64,000 nucleotides of DNA, taken from NCBI GenBank assembly GCA_963724825.1, contig CAVRWT010000015.1, positions 1-64,000 on the forward strand, read 5' to 3'. This document shows positions 35,444 to 43,847 of this stretch, one piece after another. The position numbers and the translations under genes were made by a program. Under the pieces are notes generated by a model. The model ran no database searches, was not told the DNA's origin, and was given only the letters and a program-made list of their open reading frames with translations. The DNA comes from JALYNX01 sp963724825 (lineage in GTDB: Bacteria; Actinomycetota; Acidimicrobiia; Spongiisociales; ZC4RG35). Numbering within the stretch: the first letter of the stretch is position 1; every line of letters begins with the position of its first letter.

Positions 35444-36808
35444 ATGACCGACACGGTCGATCAGAAGCAGTCGAGTTCCGGCGGATCCGGCCTCGACGGC
35501 TACTTCAAGCTCACCGAGCGGGGGACATCAGTAGGAACTGAGATCCGCGCCGGGTTCACGACATTCCTGGTGATGGCCTACATCATCTTCCTCAACGCAA
35601 ACATCCTTGGGGAAGCCGGGTTCGATATCCCGGCGGTGGCCGCCGGCACAGCCTTGGTCGCCGGTCTGCTCTGCGTCCTGATGGGGGTGGTCGCCAACTA
35701 TCCCATTGCGATGGCCGCCGGACTTGGGATCAACGCCGCCGTTGCTTTCGGCCTTGTCATTACCGACGGGCTGACCCCCGCAGGTGCCATGGGCGTAATC
35801 GTGCTCGAGGGTCTGATCGTCACCCTGCTGGTGGTCGTCGGCCTCCGTGAGGCGATCATGAATGCGGTCCCCCTGAGCCTGAAGAGGGCGATTGGAGTCG
35901 GCATCGGGTTGTTCATCATGTTCATCGGGTTTGTCGATAGCGGATTGATCGTGCCCGGTGTGCCGATCGTCGACTTCGCCTTTCCCAACACGAACGGAGC
36001 CTGGCTGACAATCATCGGGCTGGCGATAACCGTGGTGCTCTTCGTCCGAAAGGTCCCGGGTGCGTTGGTGATCAGCATCCTGCTCACGACCGTCGTCGCG
36101 TTCATCATCGGGGTCAGTGAGTTTCCGGACGAGTTCACTGCCACACCGAGTTTCGCCACCCTTGGTGACTTCGACCTGTCGAACGTGTTCAACCAACTCG
36201 GCTTTGTGGCAGCCGCGCTGACCATCTTCAGCTTCATGTTGACCGACTTCTTCGACACGGTCGGGACCGCCACCGGGATTGCCGAACAGGCAGGTCTCAC
36301 CGATGAGGAGGGAAACATCGAGGACGTAGGCAAGGTGTTGTTCGTCGACTCCCTTGGTGCGGTAGCAGGAGGCGCCGCCGGAGTCAGTTCCAACACCAGC
36401 TACATCGAGAGTGCGGCCGGTGTCGCCGAGGGCGGTCGTACCGGCATCACCTCGATCGTCGTCGGTTTGTTGTTCCTCGTGGCAATCTTCCTCACGCCGA
36501 TTGCGGGGCTGGTTCCGACGCAGGCCACGGCTCCGGTCTTGATCCTGGTCGGATTCCTCATGGCTGGCCTCCTCAAGGGGATCGACTTCGAGGACGTCGA
36601 GGAGGGGTTCCCGGCCCTGCTCGCCATCGTCCTGATGCCATTCACCTACAAGATCACGGTCGGCATTGGTGCCGGGTTCGTGATGTACGTGTTCATCAAG
36701 CTGGTGAAGGGCAAGGCACGCGAGGTGCATCCGCTGATGTGGGTGGTTGCGGTCGCCTTCCTGATCTATTTCGGCCAGGCGGTCATCGGCCAGGCGATCT
36801 CGGCCTGA
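35444..36808 (+). CDS. NCS2-family purine permease, AzgA/PbuG type
   Basis: 454 residues from ATG 35444 with GGGAGGAGAA just before it, which decides this start. About 12-14 membrane helices. Signature parts: GTEIRAGFTTFLVMAYIIFL, NYPIAMAAGLGINAAVAFGL, FSFMLTDFFDTVGTATGIAE (substrate/cation site), GVSSNTSYIESAAGVAEGGR and GLVPTQATAPVLILVGFLMA. It imports hypoxanthine/guanine or adenine by proton symport. The 160 bases upstream show no purine-riboswitch fold that I can recognise. A hairpin closes the gene. Confidence 0.92.
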   Translation: MTDTVDQKQSSSGGSGLDGYFKLTERGTSVGTEIRAGFTTFLVMAYIIFLNANILGEAGFDIPAVAAGTALVAGLLCVLMGVVANYPIAMAAGLGINAAVAFGLVITDGLTPAGAMGVIVLEGLIVTLLVVVGLREAIMNAVPLSLKRAIGVGIGLFIMFIGFVDSGLIVPGVPIVDFAFPNTNGAWLTIIGLAITVVLFVRKVPGALVISILLTTVVAFIIGVSEFPDEFTATPSFATLGDFDLSNVFNQLGFVAAALTIFSFMLTDFFDTVGTATGIAEQAGLTDEEGNIEDVGKVLFVDSLGAVAGGAAGVSSNTSYIESAAGVAEGGRTGITSIVVGLLFLVAIFLTPIAGLVPTQATAPVLILVGFLMAGLLKGIDFEDVEEGFPALLAIVLMPFTYKITVGIGAGFVMYVFIKLVKGKAREVHPLMWVVAVAFLIYFGQAVIGQAISA

Positions 36809-36822
36809 TCTAGTCGAGTGTC

Positions 36823-36853
36823 CGAGGGCGGCGCCGGGTGGGCGCCGCCCTCG
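36823..36853. terminator. terminator hairpin after the purine permease
   Basis: CGAGGGCGGCGCC (36823-36835) and GGCGCCGCCCTCG (36841-36853) form a perfect 13-bp stem with loop GGGTG, starting 15 bases after the stop codon. No T run follows. Confidence 0.7.
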
Positions 36854-36899
36854 ACGCGTCCGGATTGATGCAGCAAGCGGGGTAGTTTCGGGCCTCCAC

Positions 36900-37709
36900 A
36901 TGGCCCAACTCTCCGCCAAGCAGCGGGCAGAACTGCCCAACAGCGCCTTCGCCTATGTGGACTCCCAGGGACGGCGCCTGCTTCCGATAAATGACGAGCC
37001 CCACGTCCGCAATGCCCTTTCCCGTTTCAATCAGGTCAAGTTCGAGGATGAGGCAGCGAAGGAGAGGGCTTTCCGGAAGCTCTTGACCGCCGCCACCAAA
37101 TACGGGATTGCTCCCATCGGGTTCGTGGCCCGTCAGTTGAGGGAGGCTGCAGCCGGCGAGAGCCCGGCCGAGCTTCCATCGGGCCCGGTCACCCTCCTCC
37201 TCAGCGACGTCGAGGGGTCCACCGGCCTGGTCCAGCGTCTCGCCGACAGGTATCCGGTGGTTCTGGGCGAGGTCCAGGCGCTAATCCGGGAGGCGGTGGA
37301 CGGCAACGGTGGATACGAAGTCGATGCGAGGGCGGACGAGTTCTTCGCCGCCTTCGCCCACGCCGCCGATGCTCTTTCGGCAGCCCTTGTGATCCAGCGT
37401 TCGCTGCGGGATCACGATTGGCCTGAAGGCACTCCAGTTCGGGTTCGGATCGGTCTTCACAGTGGGAGCCCGGCTCGCACCGAGACGGGCTATGTCGGAC
37501 TGCCGGTCAACACCGCGGCTCGCGTCTGCAATGCGGGTCACGGAGGGCAGATCCTGGTCTCGGCGGCGACCCGAGACGAGTTGAGCCCGTCTGAGGTCGA
37601 CCTGGTCAGTCTTGGCTCCTTCGAGCTACGTGGATTGCCCCGCCCTGTGGAGTTGCTGCAGGTGAGAGCCCACGACCTACCCCAGGAGTTCCCGCCGCCC
37701 CGGATCTAG
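36900..37709 (+). CDS. protein with N-terminal helical domain and adenylate/guanylate cyclase-like domain
   Basis: 269 residues. Residues 1-80 (LPNSAFAYVDSQGRRLLPIN, HVRNALSRFNQV) resemble a small domain of unknown function (DUF6582-like). From about 95, PVTLLLSDVEGSTGLVQRLA starts a class III cyclase homology domain, with the metal Asp in SDVEGS. GGYEVDARADEFFAAFAHA holds the second metal region: usual GD(G/E)FFAAF here reads ADEFFAAF, so one Asp is at an altered position. VRVRIGLHSGSPARTETGYV and GLPVNTAARVCNAGHGGQIL complete it. It may be a true nucleotide cyclase or a degenerate regulatory domain. Soluble. Confidence 0.8.
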   Translation: MAQLSAKQRAELPNSAFAYVDSQGRRLLPINDEPHVRNALSRFNQVKFEDEAAKERAFRKLLTAATKYGIAPIGFVARQLREAAAGESPAELPSGPVTLLLSDVEGSTGLVQRLADRYPVVLGEVQALIREAVDGNGGYEVDARADEFFAAFAHAADALSAALVIQRSLRDHDWPEGTPVRVRIGLHSGSPARTETGYVGLPVNTAARVCNAGHGGQILVSAATRDELSPSEVDLVSLGSFELRGLPRPVELLQVRAHDLPQEFPPPRI

Positions 37710-37710
37710 G

Positions 37711-38131
37711 TCAGATCGCCCGCATCCGGTTGCCGCGTGCGTTGTGCTCGACTTCGGCCAGTCCCAGTGCTTCGAGGACCGGTGGGACGTAGTTGCCGAC
37801 CCGGCCCCGGAGGCCCTTCTTCAACCCGTACCAACCACCGATCGGGTTGTCGGCCGATCGAGCCCAGGCCTCGACCGTTCCCTCGGCGGCGGGTTTCTGC
37901 TCGTCGGCGTTGCCGAGGGGGACCCAATCCCCCTCGTCCTTGAGCATCTGATAGAGGTCGTCGATGATCCGGAGGTCGTAATAGAGGACGGTGCTGCCCA
38001 CGGTGCAGACCAAGCACGGGCGGGTCGTGAGCCTCGTCCCGGTGCATCAGGATCTCTGATCCCAGGCTGGGTGTTTTCAGGACCCAAGGGTCGCTCTCGG
38101 TCCCGGTCCCGGTGAACTCGGCTGGCGGCAT
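37711..38131 (-). CDS. conserved hypothetical protein, one frameshift
   Basis: ATG 38131, MPPAEFTGTGTESDPWVLKT then SEILMHRDEAHDPP; one base shift near 38015 joins VCTVGSTVLYYDLRIIDDLY, EGDWVPLGNADEQKPAAEG and WYGLKKGLRGRVGNYVPPVL, ending at 37711. About 140 residues. I have seen this pattern (TGTGTExDPW ... DWVPLGxADE ... GRxGxYxPPxLE) in actinobacterial proteins of unknown function. Soluble. Confidence 0.7.
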
Positions 38132-38256
38132 CGTGACTCCTGTCTCGGTCCGCCAACCCTACCCTGGTGCTCGGCTGCGGCCTTCAGAGTCTCATCAGGT
38201 GCCTCAGGCAGGCGATAATCCGATGATGTCTTGGTATACCCGTAGCGGGCCGAACC

Positions 38257-39708
38257 ATGCCTGACGTCGAACCCAACCTGTTCGTGATCTTCGGCGGGAC
38301 CGGGGACCTCGCCGAACGCAAGCTGATCCCGTCCCTCTACCGGGCACTGGCCGCCCAAGGCGACGCCGACCGATCGGTGGTGCTGGGTGTCTCCAGACAC
38401 GACATCGGCGATGAGGCCTACCGGAGTTGGGCGGAACAGGTGTTGGAGGCGGTCGGCGCTGCCGACGAACCGGCGAGACAGTGGTGTCAGGCCAACATCT
38501 TCCACCACGCAGTCGAAGGAAGCGATGCCGGGTATGCGGAGTTACGGAAGCGAATCGAGGCCATCGAGGCGGACCGGGGCCTGCCCGGCAACCGGGTGCT
38601 CTATCTCGCGACTCCGCCCCAGGCCTTCGTGCCGACCATTGAGGGGTTGGGCGGCTCCGGGCTCAACGCCAGCGACGGTTGGACCAGGATCGTGCTCGAA
38701 AAGCCGTTCGGCACCGATCTGGCGTCGGCTCGCGAGCTGAACCGTCTGGTCCAGTCACATTTCGACGAGTCTCAGATCTATCGCATCGACCACTATCTGG
38801 GCAAGGCGACCGTTCAGAATCTCCTGGCTTTCCGCTTCACCAACCCGATGTTCGAACGGCTCTGGAATCGGGATCGTGTGGAGCATGTCGAGATCACGGT
38901 TGCCGAGACGCTGGGCATCGGCAGCAGAGCCGACTACTACGACCGCGCTGGAGCGGTGCGGGACATCGTGCAGAACCACATGACCCAACTCCTGGCTCTG
39001 GTCGCCATGGAGCCGCCGAATGTCTTCGAGGCCGATCGGATCCGTGACGAGAAGGTCAAAGTGATGAAGGCGATCGCCCCCGTCGCCGCGGAGGACTTCG
39101 TGGTCGCTCAGTACGAATCGGGGGACATGAGGAACGAAACCGTCCTCGGTTACCTCAACGAGAAGGGGGTTCCTCCGGATTCGAAAACGCCGACCTTTGT
39201 CGGCATCCGGCTCTTCGTCGATTCTTGGCGCTGGCAGGGAGTCCCATTCCTCCTCCGCACCGGCAAGCGGCTTCCGGAGCGCTTCACCCGGATTGCGGTC
39301 ACGTTCCGCGGGCCCGCCCTCTGTGTATTCCACGGGAAGCGGGACGATTGTGTGATGAATCCCGACGTGCTGTTGATCATCCTCCAGCCGGACGAGGGGT
39401 TCTCGCTCAGGTTCAACGTCAGGTCTCCGGAGGATGAGGCGCGGCTTGACTCCCAGGCATTGCACTTCCGCTACTCGGGGGTCTACGGAGAGCTCCGCGA
39501 CGCCTACGAGACTCTGATTCTCGACATTCTCGAAGGAGACCAGACCCTGTTTGTGAGGGGAGACGAGGTGGAGGCATCGTGGGAGGTATACGACCCGCTG
39601 CTCCGACTCGAGAAGAACCCGATCCACTACGCCGCCGGCACCTGGGGGCCGACTGAGATGAGCCAGGGCCTTCCGATCGGTGGCGAGCAGTGGATGCACC
39701 GCTCTTGA
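38257..39708 (+). CDS. zwf: glucose-6-phosphate dehydrogenase
   Basis: 483 residues. It oxidises glucose-6-phosphate to 6-phosphogluconolactone and makes NADPH. NADP site: NLFVIFGGTGDLAERKLIPS. The active-site signature RIDHYLGKATVQNLLAFRF (residues 175-193) holds the catalytic Lys and Asp/His. Further conserved: GAVRDIVQNHMTQLLALVAM, FLRTGKRLPERFTRIAVTF and YETLILDILEGDQTLFVRGD. Full length. Unlike the usual actinobacterial cluster, no transaldolase, opcA or 6-phosphogluconate gene is adjacent. Confidence 0.96.
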   Translation: MPDVEPNLFVIFGGTGDLAERKLIPSLYRALAAQGDADRSVVLGVSRHDIGDEAYRSWAEQVLEAVGAADEPARQWCQANIFHHAVEGSDAGYAELRKRIEAIEADRGLPGNRVLYLATPPQAFVPTIEGLGGSGLNASDGWTRIVLEKPFGTDLASARELNRLVQSHFDESQIYRIDHYLGKATVQNLLAFRFTNPMFERLWNRDRVEHVEITVAETLGIGSRADYYDRAGAVRDIVQNHMTQLLALVAMEPPNVFEADRIRDEKVKVMKAIAPVAAEDFVVAQYESGDMRNETVLGYLNEKGVPPDSKTPTFVGIRLFVDSWRWQGVPFLLRTGKRLPERFTRIAVTFRGPALCVFHGKRDDCVMNPDVLLIILQPDEGFSLRFNVRSPEDEARLDSQALHFRYSGVYGELRDAYETLILDILEGDQTLFVRGDEVEASWEVYDPLLRLEKNPIHYAAGTWGPTEMSQGLPIGGEQWMHRS

Positions 39709-39791
39709 GCTCAACGCTTGGTGTTGGCGCGACCAGTGGAAGACTCGCCCGAACTGGTACTACCTGAGCTGATCCCGCGTAGCCTGCGCGC

Positions 39792-40778
39792 ATGATCGTC
39801 GACTCTGCTCTATACAAAGACGGGATTCGGCTCCCAGGACCGTTTGTTCTCGAAGGCGCCCACGACTACTGCAACGGGACCAACACCTTTGCTTGGATTG
39901 GCCTCTACGAACCGACCGAAGAGGAGTTCGAAGCAGTTCGAAAGGAATTCGGCCTTCACGAGCTGGCCGTCGAGGATGCTATTCACGCTCATCAGCGACC
40001 GAAGCTCGACGTTTATGGCGAGACGTTGTTCGTCGTGCTCAAGCCAGCTCGATACGTCGATTCAGTCGAGGTCGTGGACTTCGGCGAGATTCTGTTGTTT
40101 GTCGACCAGAACTTCGTTGTAGCCGTGCGTCATCGCGAGCCCTCGCGTCTGGTCGAGGTCCGTAAGAGTCTGGAGGCCGACCCCCGCCAGTTGGCGTTGG
40201 GACCCAGCGCGGTATTGCATGCGGTGGTCGACAAGGTGGTGGACGACTACGGGCAGGTTCTCGAAGGACTGGAACTGGACATCGGGGAATTGGAAGCACA
40301 GGTGTTCTCAGATGAGGCGGCGCCGACCGAACGCATTTACAAGCTCAAGAGAGAAGTACTCCAGTTCCATCAGGCCACCCAGCCCCTGCTCGAGCCTCTG
40401 GAGCGACTGATCGCTGGCAGTTTTGCCGCTTTGAGCCCAGAGCTCCGCCAGTACTTCCGCAACCCTCATGACCATCTGTTACGTGTGGTGGAGCGAGTCG
40501 CCGGCTTCCGCGACCTTCTCACTTCCATCCTGGAAGCGAATCTGATTCAAGTGACCGTCCGTCAAAACGAGGACATGCAGCGTCAGAATGAGATCGTCAA
40601 GAAAGTGAGTAGCTGGGCGGCGATAATTGCTGTCCCCGCACTCATCACTGGTTACTACGGCATGAACGTGCCCTACCCTGGCTCTGGCAGCGTCTGGGGT
40701 GTCGTCACTTCCACGCTGTTGATCCTGCTGCTCTCATTGGGTCTCTACCTCGAATTCCGTCGCCGTGACTGGCTGTGA
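39792..40778 (+). CDS. corA: magnesium/cobalt transporter, CorA family
   Basis: 328 residues. A cytoplasmic alpha/beta domain (FGLHELAVEDAIHAHQRPKL is the hallmark of its start) is followed by a long stalk helix (YKLKREVLQFHQATQPLLEP) and two C-terminal membrane helices. The pore signature GMN is in ITGYYGMNVPYPG (about residue 300). Functions as a pentamer passing Mg2+ inward. Full length. Confidence 0.95.
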   Translation: MIVDSALYKDGIRLPGPFVLEGAHDYCNGTNTFAWIGLYEPTEEEFEAVRKEFGLHELAVEDAIHAHQRPKLDVYGETLFVVLKPARYVDSVEVVDFGEILLFVDQNFVVAVRHREPSRLVEVRKSLEADPRQLALGPSAVLHAVVDKVVDDYGQVLEGLELDIGELEAQVFSDEAAPTERIYKLKREVLQFHQATQPLLEPLERLIAGSFAALSPELRQYFRNPHDHLLRVVERVAGFRDLLTSILEANLIQVTVRQNEDMQRQNEIVKKVSSWAAIIAVPALITGYYGMNVPYPGSGSVWGVVTSTLLILLLSLGLYLEFRRRDWL

Positions 40779-40795
40779 CCGATCGGGAGCATTGA

Positions 40796-41404
40796 ATGCC
40801 GATCATCTCAAGGGGCTTCTTTGGCCGTCGGCCCGAGGTGGGCGACTCATCCCGCCTTCCTCCGGGGCAATACCTGACGGACGGGTTTCCTGTGCTCTCC
40901 GCAGGACCGACACCTCGAACCCGGCTCGACGAGTGGACGTTTCAGATTCGTGGGGCAGGCGAAGCGATCCGATCGTGGACCTGGGAGGAGCTCACCGCCC
41001 TGCCGTCGGAATCGGTGACCGTGGACATTCATTGTGTGACCAAGTGGTCGAAGTTCGACACCGTTTGGACCGGGGTCTCGGTCGACCTCCTGCTCGGCGG
41101 GGTCGACCTCGGCGAGTCGAGGTTCCTCACGGCCTTTTCGGACGGCGGCTACACCACGAATCTGCCTCTGGAAGACGCAACCGGTGGCAAGGCGTGGGTT
41201 GCCTATGAGTTCGATGGCGAGCCTCTCGACCCTCAGCACGGCGGTCCGGCACGTCTCCTTGTTCCCCACCTCTACTTTTGGAAGAGCGCCAAATGGGTGC
41301 GTGGGATCGAGTTGCAGGCCGAGGACAGACCGGGCTTCTGGGAGACGTACGGCTATCACAATCACGGGGATCCATGGCGGGAGCAGAGGTACTCGGGCGA
41401 CTGA
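40796..41404 (+). CDS. sulfite-oxidase-like molybdopterin oxidoreductase
   Basis: 202 residues. MPIISRGFFGRRPEVGDSSR, then the molybdopterin domain: WTFQIRGAGEAIRSWTWEEL, VTVDIHCVTKWSKFDTVWTG with the Mo-ligating Cys in HCVTKWS, and FDGEPLDPQHGGPARLLVPH. LYFWKSAKWVRGIELQAEDR completes it. Half the length of sulfite oxidases, as in YedY/MsrP-like single-domain proteins, but with no Tat signal, so it should act in the cytoplasm. Its 3' end overlaps the flavin reductase gene, its likely electron partner. Confidence 0.88.
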   Translation: MPIISRGFFGRRPEVGDSSRLPPGQYLTDGFPVLSAGPTPRTRLDEWTFQIRGAGEAIRSWTWEELTALPSESVTVDIHCVTKWSKFDTVWTGVSVDLLLGGVDLGESRFLTAFSDGGYTTNLPLEDATGGKAWVAYEFDGEPLDPQHGGPARLLVPHLYFWKSAKWVRGIELQAEDRPGFWETYGYHNHGDPWREQRYSGD

Positions 41405-42122
41405 ACTGGCTGGCTGCAAAGGTCAGTCAGGTTCGTCCCGAAACGGCGCGAGTCAGCAGCATCTACTTCGAGTGCCCGGGGTGGGATGGGCACATGGCAG
41501 GTCAGCACGTCGACATCCGGCTCACTGCGGAAGACGGTTATCAGGCGCAGCGCAGTTACTCGATCGGTTCAGCGCCCGACGATGACCACTTGGTCCTCAC
41601 GATCGAACGCCTCCAGGACGGCGAGGTCTCTCCGTATCTGGTCGATGTCGTCGAGGCGGGTGATCAGCTCGAGATGAGAGGCCCGATCGGCCGCTACTTC
41701 GTCTGGACAGGAGTCGATGGGTGGCCCCCTTCTGATGATCGCGGGAGGATCCGGGGTGGTCCCGTTTCGGTCGATGTTGAGACATCGGGTCAGGACCAAA
41801 GTCCGCCGTGCCCACCCGATTGCTCTACTCGTCTCGGACTCTCGAGGACGTGATCTATCGCCAGGAGCTCGAGGACTTCGCCGAACGAGACGGCATCGAC
41901 ATCCAGCTGGTGCTCACCAGGGCCCAACCACCCGGGTGGAACGGTTACAGCCGCCGGATCGATCGCGAGATGCTCGAAGAGGTGGCCTGGGCGCCTGAAG
42001 AGCGGCCGTTGATCTACATCTGCGGTCCCACCACTTTCGTGGAAACGGCCGCCGTTGCCCTCGTCGATCTGGGCCACGATCCGGCCATGGTCAGAACCGA
42101 GCGATTCGGCCCGACTGGATAG
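41374..42122 (+). CDS. FAD-binding ferredoxin-reductase-type protein, two frameshifts
   Basis: ATG 41374, inside the end of the molybdoenzyme gene. LNWLAAKVSQVRPETARVSS begins an FNR-type FAD domain; VDIRLTAEDGYQAQRSYSIG is the FAD signature (RxYS). After a shift near 41722, GPLLMIAGGSGVVPFRSML is the NAD(P)-binding start; after another near 41805, YSSRTLEDVIYRQELEDFAE, RPLIYICGPTTFVETAAVAL and ERFGPTG finish the protein. About 249 residues. No [2Fe-2S] domain is attached. It would feed electrons from NAD(P)H to the molybdenum site next door. Confidence 0.85.
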
Positions 42123-42124
42123 GG

Positions 42125-42529
42125 CTAGAAGTCGATCCGACCCTTGAAATGCTCGGCCACCTGTGGCCGAGCCAACTCATAGACCGCCAGACGGTGCCCG
42201 CCAGGCGTGCGGAAAGAGCAACAGGGTCCCTGTGGGATCTCAAAGACCGAGTCCCTTTCCCATCCGTCGGCCGCGAGTTGCTCGAGGGTGGCGTCGAGGT
42301 CAGCGACCCGGTAGATCAGGATCGGGCGCTCCCCTTCGACATGATCCGTGAAGAGGAGATGAGGCGGGCCGGGCGTCATCTCCACCATCGCAACCCTGGT
42401 TCTCCATTCTTCGATCGCGAATACCAGCGTCCCACCGAGGACATCGGTGAAGTAGGCGGCGTCCCCCGCCACGTCTTGCGTCGGCACGTAGAGGAAGTCG
42501 AGGGATTCGAACTGAGTTGTCGCACTCAT
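42125..42529 (-). CDS. glyoxalase/VOC-family protein
   Basis: 134 residues from ATG 42529; an ATG four codons upstream (42541) is also possible. FLYVPTQDVAGDAAYFTDVL and GGTLVFAIEEWRTRVAMVEM form the first beta-alpha-beta-beta-beta module; PILIYRVADLDATLEQLAAD and CCSFRTPGGHRLAVYELARP form the second, with the final metal-type Glu in YEL. Substrate unknown. Convergent with the flavin reductase gene, leaving 2 bases between stops. Confidence 0.82.
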   Translation of the reverse strand: MSATTQFESLDFLYVPTQDVAGDAAYFTDVLGGTLVFAIEEWRTRVAMVEMTPGPPHLLFTDHVEGERPILIYRVADLDATLEQLAADGWERDSVFEIPQGPCCSFRTPGGHRLAVYELARPQVAEHFKGRIDF

Positions 42530-42633
42530 CCGGTGCACCATCTTTCTCTGTTGCTGGGACCCGGCGAGGCCAATTCTGCCTCTGTGCCGTTCAAGCGCCT
42601 GCCCCGGCGCTCCGATGTCTTTGTAGGCAATAG

Positions 42634-43698
42634 ATGCAGGAAACAAGCATTCCGACTCTCGACGTGTCACCAGGAGACGGCGACCAAGCTCTCGATGGCG
42701 CCCGAAGGCCACTGTTGGCGATCGTGGCGTGTCTCGATGCGCTCATCCGGTCCACGGACGAAAAGAGCCTCCTCGATGAGGTGTGCCGGATCCTGGTTGA
42801 CGATGGGGGCTTCCATCGGGCGTGGGTGATCTCCCAGGCAGAGGGTCTGGAAGAGTCGAGTTTGTCGATACCGCTCCCAATCGGCGACGACTCGCGATGG
42901 GCACTCAACATCGACGGCGACGCAATCGATGAGTTCGACGTCGAGCTTCTGACTGGCTTCGCCGGGTCGCTCTCGCAGCGAATCGTGGGGCTCCGGGCGG
43001 AGGCTCGTCGTGCCGCAAATGAAGCCCAACTTCGAGGCTCGTTGCGGGCGAAGGACGAGTTGATCGCCTCGATCTTTCACGAGATGCGAACTCCTCTCAC
43101 CGCCGTGGTCGGCTTTGCCCAGCTTCTCCAGAACGACGAATCAGGGCTCTCGGCGGACGAGCGGACCGATCTCATCCAGTCGATCGCCGACGAGGGCCTG
43201 GACCTGACCAACCTCGTCGAGGATCTGTTGACCGCGGCCAAGGCCGAGTCGGGGACCTTGACCGTCGTCAGTGTGCCCGTGGACCTGCGGGCGAACGCGG
43301 CCCAGGTGTTGGAGACCCTCAACCGGGAGCAACCGATCGAGCTCGCCGGCCCTTCGGCTCGGGTTTCGGGCGATCCGGGGCGGGTGCGCCAGATCCTGCG
43401 CAATCTGATCTCCAACGCGATTCGGTACGGAGGCGAGCGAATTCGAGTCGTTGTCGTCGACGGCGAGAGCCCAAGGATTCAGGTCCGGGACGATGGGGCC
43501 GGCATCCCGGAGGAGGAGCGCGAGCTGGTCTTCGACCCCTATCAGCGCGCCAGTTCGGCCCCCGAGCTCAGCGCGTCGATGGGTTTGGGCCTCACCATCT
43601 CGCGCAGCCTTGCCCACCTCATGGGTGGTGGCCTCACCTATATCTATGAGAATGGTGAGAGCATCTTCGAACTGATCCTTCCCAGCCTCCCAGGCTGA
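42634..43698 (+). CDS. soluble sensor histidine kinase
   Basis: 354 residues, no membrane helix. Residues 20-125 look like a GAF-type sensor (EVCRILVDDGGFHRAWVISQ is the usual start of such modules). HisKA: LIASIFHEMRTPLTAVVGFA with phospho-His in FHEMRTP (about 150). ATPase: N-box QILRNLISNAIRYG, G1 VRDDGAGIPEEE, F-box FDPYQRASSAPE, G2 SMGLGLTISRSLA. All catalytic boxes are present. No response regulator is adjacent, so it is an orphan. It could respond to a cytoplasmic ligand or redox cue. Confidence 0.9.
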   Translation: MQETSIPTLDVSPGDGDQALDGARRPLLAIVACLDALIRSTDEKSLLDEVCRILVDDGGFHRAWVISQAEGLEESSLSIPLPIGDDSRWALNIDGDAIDEFDVELLTGFAGSLSQRIVGLRAEARRAANEAQLRGSLRAKDELIASIFHEMRTPLTAVVGFAQLLQNDESGLSADERTDLIQSIADEGLDLTNLVEDLLTAAKAESGTLTVVSVPVDLRANAAQVLETLNREQPIELAGPSARVSGDPGRVRQILRNLISNAIRYGGERIRVVVVDGESPRIQVRDDGAGIPEEERELVFDPYQRASSAPELSASMGLGLTISRSLAHLMGGGLTYIYENGESIFELILPSLPG

Positions 43699-43847
43699 CA
43701 GCGATCTACCCGCCGAGTCCGCCCTCCTCAGCATTAATCAGGGCGTAACAAACTCGAAACGACGAATTCTTAGCGTGCGACCGTGCGCACTGGACATCGA
43801 CGGGTGAGACATGGCCGGACGAGTGGCTCTCGGGCCTGAGGCCTGAC

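Noticed and set aside
43811..43846. Eleven-codon leader peptide (MAGRVALGPEA) just before the antiporter start
   Set aside because: No ribosome site of note and no attenuation structure; such short frames are expected by chance in GC-rich DNA.
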